A DNA stretch of 7,453 nucleotides, taken from Candidatus Zixiibacteriota bacterium. GTDB lineage: Bacteria > Zixibacteria > MSB-5A5 > WJJR01. The DNA is taken from the NCBI GenBank assembly GCA_020058315.1, contig JAGVEK010000451.1, forward strand, positions 1 through 7,453. Direction: 5' to 3'. The notes under the pieces are model-generated. The model made no database searches. It was not told where the DNA came from and saw only the letters and a list, made by a program, of their open reading frames with translations. Positions 1 through 5,198 of this stretch are shown piece after piece. Numbering within the stretch: position 1 is the first letter of the stretch; every line of letters starts with the position of its first letter. Position numbers and translations under genes: made by a program.

Positions 1-2
1 AT

Positions 3-1187
3 GACCAGATCATGCAGGGATTCATCCGGCGCTATGCGCGTTTTCTGATCCTCTTTTCTTTTGTCGCAGGCGCGGTCACCGGTGTGGGGATCTGGTTTGT
101 GATCGCGATTGCCTCGCCCGAGGCGATCTCGCTTCTCATCCGGCAGTTTGTTTGGGCATGGGCGACTGAGTGGGTCTTCTTCGCGGTCGAGATTACATCG
201 GGGTATGTCTACTACTTCTACTGGGACAAGATGTCTCCGAAAACGCATGTCAGAGTGGGCATTGTCTACGCCGTCTCCGCCTGGCTTTCGCTGTTCGTCA
301 TCAACGGGATCCTGACTTTCATGCTGACCCCCGGTGCCTGGATTACAACCGGGTCTTTCTGGGATGCCTGGATCAACCCGACCTTCTGGCCGTCGCTGTT
401 CTTGCGGACTGTCTGGGCGCTTGCTCTCGCCGGGATTTTCGTTGCCATCGTGGCCAATCTTGATCGCTCGCTGGATCGTGAGCAACGCCGGCACGTGATC
501 ACTGCCGGTTCGGTTTTCCTGGTGCCGCTGGCGGTCATGATCCCTTTGTCGATTTGGTACTTCGCGGTCGCGCCGCACAAGGCGAGCCAATTGGTGCTCG
601 GCGGCGCGGTGGCGATGACCATGTTCTTTGGATTCGGGATCATGACTTCAACGCTTGTTGGGTTGTATGCCTACTTCGGGCTGATTAAGAATCGCCGTTA
701 TATCAACCTTGAAACAGCGCTCCTCTTGGCGGCGATTGCGTTCCTGGCCACTGCGTCGATGGAGTACGTGCGGGAAGGGATCCGAAAACCGTTCATTGTC
801 TACGACTACATGTATGCCAACGGATTGACCGCCGCGGAAGTGACGCGCATCAACCAATCCGGCTTCTTCGCGGCCAAACCTGTCATCGCCCGGGAGACTG
901 ACCCGCTGTCGGTGACGGCTGAAGAGCGAGGACGGTTGATCTACCGGGTGGAGTGCCAGCGCTGCCATGCGGTTGACGGCTACAATGCGATCCGTCCCCT
1001 GATCAACACATGGGACACCGACATGATCCGGAACAACACCCGGCAGTTGAATCGTCTTAAAGGATTCATGCCTCCATTTGCGGGGAACGAAGAAGATCTG
1101 AACGATCTGGTCGCCTATTTGGCCAGTCTCCGTTCGGGACAGTGGACCGATGACGGCCGACCCGCTACGCCGAGAGGGGGACAGTGA
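3..1187 (+). CDS. Cytochrome bd-like oxidase subunit I (CydA-like) with C-terminal cytochrome c domain, 5' partial
   Basis: Likely the catalytic membrane subunit of a bd-type respiratory oxidase that receives electrons through its own heme c. Residues are numbered from the ATG at 12. The N-terminal part is CydA-like: a helix with AVTGVGIWF (21-29), then a helix with two glutamates (E53, E60) ending in a YxWDK turn (70-73), then NGILTFMLTPGAW. E53 and E60 resemble the paired helix-3 glutamates of E. coli CydA (E99, E107); that match is my inference. About eight membrane segments are visible, followed by VREGIRKP (253-260). A soluble tail carries CQRCH (315-319) and a distal M353 in MPPFAG, a mono-heme cytochrome c. 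I found no GRQPW-like quinol-loop motif. The frame is open to the window edge, and relatives have another N-terminal helix with conserved histidines, so the gene almost certainly begins upstream and the ATG at 12 is internal. It overlaps the next gene by one base. Confidence 0.85.
   Translation, partial: DQIMQGFIRRYARFLILFSFVAGAVTGVGIWFVIAIASPEAISLLIRQFVWAWATEWVFFAVEITSGYVYYFYWDKMSPKTHVRVGIVYAVSAWLSLFVINGILTFMLTPGAWITTGSFWDAWINPTFWPSLFLRTVWALALAGIFVAIVANLDRSLDREQRRHVITAGSVFLVPLAVMIPLSIWYFAVAPHKASQLVLGGAVAMTMFFGFGIMTSTLVGLYAYFGLIKNRRYINLETALLLAAIAFLATASMEYVREGIRKPFIVYDYMYANGLTAAEVTRINQSGFFAAKPVIARETDPLSVTAEERGRLIYRVECQRCHAVDGYNAIRPLINTWDTDMIRNNTRQLNRLKGFMPPFAGNEEDLNDLVAYLASLRSGQWTDDGRPATPRGGQ
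1172..1180 (+). promoter_or_regulatory. Ribosome binding site of the second oxidase subunit
   Basis: Purine run GAGAGGGGG inside the 3' end of the upstream gene, six bases before the ATG at 1187. It decides the start in favour of ATG 1187 over the adjacent GTG 1184. Confidence 0.6.
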
Positions 1188-2200
1188 TGAATGCACCGGA
1201 TCTCATGGCCCTGCCTGCTCCGCCCGCGCTTGTCCTGGCGCTCTTCGGTCTCACCTTTGTGGTCCACATGCTCTTTCTCGGCCTGCTGGTGGCAGCGTTG
1301 TGGGCGCGTGTCGGGGCTGAGTGGGGCAAGCGAAATTCCTACGCGATAGAACCACTGCATCGTGCGGGAGTGCTGGCCTTCTCGACCACGATCACTGCCG
1401 GTGTGGCGCCACTCCTGTTCGTGCAGGTTCTGTTCGGCAAGTACTTCTATTCGTCGTCGATTACGATCGGTTTCCCGTGGCTGGCGATCATCGGATATCT
1501 GATGGTCGGGTTCTATTCGTTGTATCTGTGGCGATGGCGATGGGAGAAGACCGGCGGACCGTCTGCATCCGGCAAAGCATTTGTTCTCCTGACCATTCTC
1601 TGCGTAATCGCGATCGGATTCACCTACGCTTGGAATCACCTGCAATCGCTGTCTTATACCGCGTGGGCGCAAATGGTCCCCCACTCGCAGGTCGGGCGAC
1701 GGTTGATGGGTTACGGTGGCGGAACCGCGATCGCTTCGGGTGCCTGGGTGCTGTGGCTGGGACACGCGTGGCGCAGTGATCGCAAGACACCAAGGGGAGC
1801 ATCGATCGCGCTGCTCTTGGGAGGCATTCTGTCACTGGCATGGGCATCGACATCGCAGTTTGCTATCGGAGACTGGGGAGTGAGCGCGTGGGTCATGCTT
1901 CTGACCGGGGGCGTATTGTCGCTTGTCGCGGGGGTACTCGGGTTTCTTGGCCGGGTCGGCCTGGCCCGCTGGCCCGCATCGCTCGCGGCCCTGGCAGCTC
2001 TGACCGGGCTTGTGATTCAGCGAGAGTCGTACCGGCTGCTCATGCTGTCGGGAGACTACAATCCTTCCGATATGACGGTTCGTGCGCAGTGGGGCGCGTT
2101 TGCGATGTTCGCCATTGTGCTCGTGCTGGGAATTGCCACGCTTATCTGGCTGCTTCGTGTCGTGCGTGCGGCGCAGAGATCGACGACCAGCGCGCCCTGA
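1187..2200 (+). CDS. Partner membrane subunit of the cytochrome bd-like oxidase
   Basis: A 337-residue integral membrane protein with about nine predicted helices and no soluble domain, very likely the second subunit of the complex begun by the upstream gene. Helix 1 carries H27 (FVVHMLFLG), a candidate heme ligand. Next come GVAPLLFVQ (72-80), a YSSS turn (88-91) and FPW (96-98), a signature I recall from proteins paired with CydA-like subunits that carry heme c. The order of elements (His in helix 1, Gly-rich helix 2, F-x-W, a Trp/Lys turn, then R279-E280-x-x-R283) parallels the upstream subunit, so it looks like a diverged CydA paralogue rather than a classical CydB. It lacks acidic residues where subunit I has E53 and E60. 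The ATG at 1187 is preferred over the GTG at 1184 because a GAGGGGG ribosome site ends six bases before it. The ATG shares its A with the upstream TGA, indicating translational coupling. Confidence 0.82.
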   Translation: MNAPDLMALPAPPALVLALFGLTFVVHMLFLGLLVAALWARVGAEWGKRNSYAIEPLHRAGVLAFSTTITAGVAPLLFVQVLFGKYFYSSSITIGFPWLAIIGYLMVGFYSLYLWRWRWEKTGGPSASGKAFVLLTILCVIAIGFTYAWNHLQSLSYTAWAQMVPHSQVGRRLMGYGGGTAIASGAWVLWLGHAWRSDRKTPRGASIALLLGGILSLAWASTSQFAIGDWGVSAWVMLLTGGVLSLVAGVLGFLGRVGLARWPASLAALAALTGLVIQRESYRLLMLSGDYNPSDMTVRAQWGAFAMFAIVLVLGIATLIWLLRVVRAAQRSTTSAP

Positions 2201-2239
2201 CGACTGGTTTCGACTGATTCATCGATAGTCGCTTTGCAG

Positions 2240-2258
2240 GGCGGGTCTCAGACCCGCC
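2240..2258. repeat. Perfect palindrome between convergent genes
   Basis: The 19 bases read ggcgggtctcagacccgcc: two exact 9-base inverted arms around a single central C. As RNA this would fold with at least a 7-bp GC-rich stem and a 5-base loop. It sits in the 106-base gap between the + strand oxidase operon (stop at 2200) and the - strand DinB-like gene (stop at 2307), where a shared bidirectional terminator would be useful. Neither side has a T-tract, so a dispersed palindromic repeat is an equal possibility. A weaker stem (cgact 2211-2215 with agtcg 2227-2231) lies just upstream. Confidence 0.6.
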
Positions 2259-2306
2259 ATTCCGCCGGATGGTTCTTCGTGTCTATATCGTGGAAGCGCC
2301 TGCGAC

Positions 2307-2777
2307 TCACGTGCGCGTCGCGGCCAGAAGCAACTCCTCGATGCGGGAGCCGTGCGAGAGATCGTGGAGGGCGAGGTGGCGCGCCATAATTCGGATCGAG
2401 TAAGTGCGGTACTCCGGGTGTTCGACCTCACGTTCCCAGATCTGCTTGCTCATTTCACGCAAGACGCCCACCAGCGCGGCACGTTCCCACTGGTACTTGC
2501 TCAGCGATTCATCCCAGTGGGCGTCCAGAAGGAGACCGGGGGAATCCCGCTGCGGATCGTAGGGAACCACCGGCTTCCCCGGCTGTTCAATGAGCTGCTT
2601 CAACCGCGCATTCATGACCGGTCCCACACGTGCCAGATGCGCGAGGTGCTCGAGTGCCGACCATTTTTCCGGCACGAGACGAACATTGCGGCGGTCAGGC
2701 GGGAACTCTTCGGCCAGATCGGCGATGATCGACGGGTTGAGTTCGAGAGCGTTGATGATGGCGTTGTAAGCGGGCAT
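2307..2777 (-). CDS. DinB superfamily protein (putative metal-binding four-helix bundle)
   Basis: A 156-residue soluble protein with the size and helix pattern of the DinB/YfiT superfamily. Some members of that superfamily are thiol transferases; many are uncharacterised. The N-terminal region has PEKWSALEHLAHLARV (36-51), matching the family's 'W-S-x-x-E-x-x-x-H-L' segment with H47 as first likely metal ligand. The C-terminal helix has ARHLALHDLSHGSRIEELL, with H134, H138 and H142; H138 and H142 would complete the triad. A metal-dependent role is therefore plausible, but the substrate cannot be inferred. The frame stays open upstream to an ATG at 2858. I chose the ATG at 2777 because AAGGAG lies about seven bases before it and MPAYNAIINAL is a typical DinB-like beginning. 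The next gene upstream on this strand ends 164 bases away, so it may have its own promoter. Confidence 0.8.
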   Translation of the reverse strand: MPAYNAIINALELNPSIIADLAEEFPPDRRNVRLVPEKWSALEHLAHLARVGPVMNARLKQLIEQPGKPVVPYDPQRDSPGLLLDAHWDESLSKYQWERAALVGVLREMSKQIWEREVEHPEYRTYSIRIMARHLALHDLSHGSRIEELLLAATRT

Positions 2778-2838
2778 GGGACTTCTCCTTGGATGAATCA
2801 GGCGGGGGCTCCACCCGTCGCGTGACGCCTCCAAACAG

Positions 2839-2867
2839 AGAGTAGCCTCCGGATGCATCCGCGTAAA
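2839..2867 (-). promoter_or_regulatory. Candidate promoter of the DinB-like gene, with palindrome in the spacer
   Basis: On the - strand, TTTACG (2867-2862) is followed after 17 bases by TACTCT (2844-2839), about 62 bases before the ATG at 2777. The -35 match is fair and the -10 match weak (3 of 6). The spacer contains the exact 12-base palindrome cggatgcatccg (2850-2861), which could be an operator. This is a reading by eye. Confidence 0.22.
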
Positions 2868-2913
2868 GGGCTAAACTCGTGGGAACGATGTATGCGAGGG
2901 GGATCCTCTTTCA

Positions 2914-2931
2914 GGAGTCTCGGACAACTCC
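2914..2931 (-). terminator. Weak hairpin after the 221-residue membrane protein gene
   Basis: Arms ggagt (2914-2918) and actcc (2927-2931) enclose an 8-base loop, 11 bases beyond the stop codon of the - strand gene ending at 2942. The stem is short and there is no T-tract, so it is at best a weak terminator. The rest of the 164-base gap (2778-2941) holds only the candidate promoter and palindrome of the DinB-like gene. Confidence 0.2.
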
Positions 2932-2941
2932 CGCAGCCCGA

Positions 2942-3607
2942 TTACCGCGCTGACTCTCCCATCACCCGCCGATGCCGGTCGATCCAGTAGGCCCAGGGGA
3001 TGAACAGCCACATCGCCAGAGTAACCCATGCGATCATCCTGGGGTCCGGAGGCGGAGACCCGACGAGATTCGCTGCGTAAATGATGCTCAGAAATAGAAT
3101 AAACCCCCACAAAGCCCAGTTCCCGGTCCGATCGCGGGTTCGGGTTGCACTCAGATAGAGGGCGATTCCGATCAGGAAGATCGATGCTTCCACCGCAATG
3201 GTTCCGGGGATGGAATTCCAGAGCCCCAGCCCGTAGCGTGCCGGATTGTTCGGCATGATTGGCAGATCAGGGCGATGAACGATCAAATCCAGCACCCAGT
3301 GGCTGAGCACCAGAACCCCCATGACGACGGGACCTCTGCGGGATCGATGCCACATGTAGTACGCCAGGCCGAATGCGACCGACCAGCCGACGACCGCGAG
3401 CAGACTGTGGCTGATCGGGTACGAGGTGAAATCGAGCGGGGTCACTGCCGTGATTCCCGGCACGATCACCACTTTCTCCAAGCCCAGCAACAGCAGGATG
3501 GGCCAGAGAAAATCCAGAAACTGGGCCGCGAGAAGAAGGGTTCCCAGCCGGGCGCTGGGCACGATCTTCTTCGCCGCCAAAGCCACTCCGAAATGCCCGA
3601 TAAACAT
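2942..3607 (-). CDS. Conserved integral membrane protein, possible membrane-bound metal-dependent hydrolase (YdjM/DUF457-like)
   Basis: A 221-residue protein with about six membrane helices. It opens MFIGHFGVALAAKK and continues with AAQFLDFLWP, SYPISHSLL, LSHWVLDLIVHRPDLP and YGLGLWNS. These segments look like a widespread, strongly conserved but uncharacterised family often labelled 'metal-dependent hydrolase' by resemblance to YdjM/DUF457 proteins. H5, D32, H67, H103, D107, H111 and D114 lie at or near membrane faces and could form a metal site. That is inferred from the pattern; no activity is established. The frame extends to 3652, but GGAGG lies five bases before the ATG at 3607, and the family start MFIGH supports this choice. 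The C-terminus ends in a basic stretch (DRHRR), probably cytoplasmic. It is transcribed divergently from the YigZ-family gene. Confidence 0.75.
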   Translation of the reverse strand: MFIGHFGVALAAKKIVPSARLGTLLLAAQFLDFLWPILLLLGLEKVVIVPGITAVTPLDFTSYPISHSLLAVVGWSVAFGLAYYMWHRSRRGPVVMGVLVLSHWVLDLIVHRPDLPIMPNNPARYGLGLWNSIPGTIAVEASIFLIGIALYLSATRTRDRTGNWALWGFILFLSIIYAANLVGSPPPDPRMIAWVTLAMWLFIPWAYWIDRHRRVMGESAR

Positions 3608-3654
3608 CTGTTCCTCCGCCTTCAGGGAAATCAGGCCCGGTCTTCTTCGCAACT

Positions 3655-3683
3655 AGAAAACGCACCGTTGACTTCGCTGTCAG
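3655..3683 (-). promoter_or_regulatory. Candidate promoter for the 221-residue membrane protein gene
   Basis: On the - strand, CTGACA (3683-3678, five of six to consensus) is followed after 17 bases by TTTTCT (3660-3655, three of six), about 48 bases before the ATG at 3607. It overlaps the candidate promoter reading the other way. Not tested computationally. Confidence 0.25.
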
Positions 3684-3697
3684 GTTGACGGTCTATT
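3668..3697 (+). promoter_or_regulatory. Candidate promoter for the YigZ-family gene
   Basis: TTGACT (3668-3673) and TCTATT (3692-3697, four of six) are 18 bases apart, ending 23 bases before the ATG at 3721. An inverted repeat TGAC-N6-GTCA (3669-3682) lies across both opposing -35 elements, and GTTGAC occurs twice (3667, 3684) at a 17-base offset. Read by eye, low certainty. Confidence 0.28.
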
Positions 3698-3720
3698 TCG
3701 ACAGATCGGCTGGTGCGACC

Positions 3721-4365
3721 ATGACACCTGATTCTGACCATCCCTCGGATACTTTTCGTGCCGTTGCCCAACCATGCGGCGGCTCGATCCTCGTTTCTGG
3801 ATCAAAATTCGTGGCGTGGCTGGCGCCGGCGCCGACAGAGACGACGGCTCAGGCTGTGCTCAATGAGCGTCACCGCCGCTATCCCGACGCGACCCACCAC
3901 TGCTGGGCGTATCGGGTGGGACGTCCTGATTCACTGATTGAACGATTTTCCGACGCAGGCGAACCGTCGGGTACGGCCGGCAGACCGATCGCCGACGCAG
4001 TGCGTCATGCCGGGCTGGAGAATACTGTGTGCGTGGTGACCCGCTACTTCGGGGGGACCAAGCTTGGCACCGGTGGGCTGGCGCGGGCATACGCGGATGC
4101 GGCCGCGACGGCGATTGGCGAGGCGACGCTTGTGACGCGCACGGTGGCGCAAGTTGTGACCATCGATTTTGATCATGAGCGTACTGGTCTGCTTTTCCGT
4201 GCATTGGATGAATTCGGGCTGCATCTTACGGCGGGGACGTATGATGCCCGTGGTCATGGGACGGCCCGTGTCCCCGCATCGCGGGTCACTGACTTGGAGA
4301 AACGGCTGCATGAGCTGGCGCGAACGGGGATTGATCTGACGATGGGAGAGCGGGTGATTGTGTGA
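3721..4365 (+). CDS. yigZ: YigZ/IMPACT family protein (UPF0029 with C-terminal DUF1949-like domain)
   Basis: A 214-residue soluble protein, close to the roughly 204 of E. coli YigZ. The N-terminal UPF0029/IMPACT domain shows all the usual signatures: GSKFVAW (27-33), YPDATHHCWAYR (54-65), FSDAGEPSGTAGRPI (76-90) and VVTRYFGGTKLGTGGLARAY (105-124). The remaining 80 or so residues have the size of the ferredoxin-like DUF1949 domain. Eukaryotic IMPACT modulates the GCN1/GCN2 pathway. The bacterial role is unsettled; nucleic-acid or ribosome association and peptidase-like activity have been suggested. A TTG at 3685 would add 12 residues, but the ATG at 3721 fits family starts and the TTG lies within the candidate promoter. 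No strong Shine-Dalgarno sequence precedes either start. It is divergent from the membrane protein gene upstream and followed by a 211-base gap rich in hairpins, so it is probably monocistronic. Confidence 0.9.
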   Translation: MTPDSDHPSDTFRAVAQPCGGSILVSGSKFVAWLAPAPTETTAQAVLNERHRRYPDATHHCWAYRVGRPDSLIERFSDAGEPSGTAGRPIADAVRHAGLENTVCVVTRYFGGTKLGTGGLARAYADAAATAIGEATLVTRTVAQVVTIDFDHERTGLLFRALDEFGLHLTAGTYDARGHGTARVPASRVTDLEKRLHELARTGIDLTMGERVIV

Positions 4366-4405
4366 GGACCGCTCAAGGAGATTGATACCAGATATCCGCG
4401 ATGAG

Positions 4406-4428
4406 AGGGGCGTATGCAATAAGCCCCT
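4406..4428. repeat. Intergenic hairpin 1 of a three-hairpin cluster
   Basis: Arms starting aggggc (4406-4411) and ending gcccct (4423-4428) continue inward as tat/ata after one G-A mismatch, leaving a 3-base loop. It lies 41 bases after the YigZ-family stop. It resembles a decayed copy of a longer symmetrical element of the form gggcgtat...atacgccc. There is no T-tract. Confidence 0.5.
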
Positions 4429-4447
4429 GCGGGTGCGGCACTCGTTC

Positions 4448-4460
4448 TCACCCTCGGTGA
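4448..4460. repeat. Intergenic hairpin 2 (short)
   Basis: Arms tcacc (4448-4452) and ggtga (4456-4460) around a ctc loop. On its own this could be chance; it matters only because it lies between two stronger hairpins. Confidence 0.25.
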
Positions 4461-4485
4461 TGACGTTTGACTCAGCGCGTGGGAT

Positions 4486-4508
4486 ACAAGGGGCTGAAAG
4501 CCCCTTGT
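4486..4508. terminator. Intergenic hairpin 3: perfect 10-bp stem, terminator-like or dispersed repeat
   Basis: Arms acaaggggct (4486-4495) and agccccttgt (4499-4508) are exact complements around a GAA loop, giving a very stable stem in either direction. It follows the YigZ-family gene and precedes the PAP2 gene by 68 bases. It is followed by ccgcgaga with no T-run, so it is not a canonical intrinsic terminator. It may block read-through by structure alone or be a mobile palindromic repeat. Confidence 0.5.
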
Positions 4509-4576
4509 CCGCGAGATGGCACGCGACCGGCATGCAGACCAACTCAGTGCGACCCATACGATGATGACGAGATAGC

Positions 4577-5173
4577 ATGGATGGCCTGATTCGAATCGAC
4601 ACGTGGCTTTTTCTACAGCTCAATGCGGGTGTCGCCAGCAGTTTTCTTGATTGGCTGATGCCGATCGTCACAAATCTGCGTTACTACCGTGTTCCCCTGG
4701 CCTTGGGCCTGGTCGCTCTTGCCATTTTCGGTGGAGGCAAGGGACGCGGCGTTGTGCTGCTGGCACTGATTACCGTCACGCTCACTGACCAGTTGGCGTC
4801 GAGCGTCCTGAAGCCTTGGATCGGTCGAGTTCGTCCCTGCCACGTGGTGGAGGGTGTGCGTGCGATCACCGGCTGCGGCAATACCCTCTCGTTCCCGTCG
4901 GGACATGCCACGACCAGTATGGCCGCGGCCATTTTCTTTGGTCTGCTGTACAGGCGCTGGTTGTGGCCGCTGATTGCGTTCTCGGTGATCCTCTCATACT
5001 CGCGTGTCTACCTCGGTCTTCACTACCCATCGGACATGCTGGGAGGATGGATCATCGGCGGCGCGATCGCGTGGGGGATGGTCTGCTTGTATCGGTCGCT
5101 CTTGAGGCAGCGCATGGAACGCTTGCGGTTGTTCCGGCCGCGCTGGTCGGCCGATTCATCCGGTGACAAGTGA
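4577..5173 (+). CDS. PAP2 superfamily membrane phosphatase (lipid phosphatase)
   Basis: A 198-residue polytopic membrane protein with the complete PAP2 signature: K79-PWIGRV-R86-P87, then SFPSGHATTSMA (105-116) with S108-G109-H110, then SRVYLGLHYPSD (142-153) with R143, H149 and D153. In this family H149 is the nucleophile and H110 the general acid. Likely substrates are lipid phosphates such as undecaprenyl pyrophosphate or phosphatidylglycerol phosphate, hydrolysed on the outer face of the inner membrane. The sequence does not settle which. About six helices are visible, starting with the amphipathic MDGLIRIDTWLFLQLN segment common in the group, and the tail is basic. The ribosome site before the ATG is poor (GACGAG). 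The stop overlaps a possible GTG start (5163) of the transporter gene and lies 25 bases before its preferred ATG, so the two are likely co-transcribed. Confidence 0.9.
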   Translation: MDGLIRIDTWLFLQLNAGVASSFLDWLMPIVTNLRYYRVPLALGLVALAIFGGGKGRGVVLLALITVTLTDQLASSVLKPWIGRVRPCHVVEGVRAITGCGNTLSFPSGHATTSMAAAIFFGLLYRRWLWPLIAFSVILSYSRVYLGLHYPSDMLGGWIIGGAIAWGMVCLYRSLLRQRMERLRLFRPRWSADSSGDK

Positions 5174-5198
5174 GATTGCCTGTCTCCGTGAACACGCC

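Noticed and set aside
1184..1186. GTG start for the second oxidase subunit
   Set aside because: The adjacent ATG at 1187 has better spacing to the GAGGGGG site and gives the usual stop-start overlap.
1115..1765. - strand open frame across the oxidase gene junction
   Set aside because: Arg/Gln/Pro-rich translation with no family resemblance, antisense to two coupled real genes.
2778..2858. 27-residue N-terminal extension of the DinB-like protein
   Set aside because: A clear AAGGAG ribosome site precedes the internal ATG at 2777, and the extension contains the putative promoter palindrome and does not look like protein.
4467..4490. TTGACT as -35 of a PAP2 promoter
   Set aside because: No acceptable -10 follows at 16-18 bases; the expected position falls in the G-rich arm of hairpin 3.
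4406..4508. CRISPR-like array
   Set aside because: The hairpins differ in sequence and spacing; there is no direct repeat with uniform spacers.
4358..4564. Small + strand open frame in the gap before the PAP2 gene
   Set aside because: It spans all three hairpins, has no ribosome site and encodes an Arg/Ser-rich sequence without similarity to anything I recognise.
3931..4671. Long - strand open frame (246 codons)
   Set aside because: It covers the YigZ-family gene in antisense and runs through the hairpin-rich gap; the + strand protein has unmistakable family motifs.
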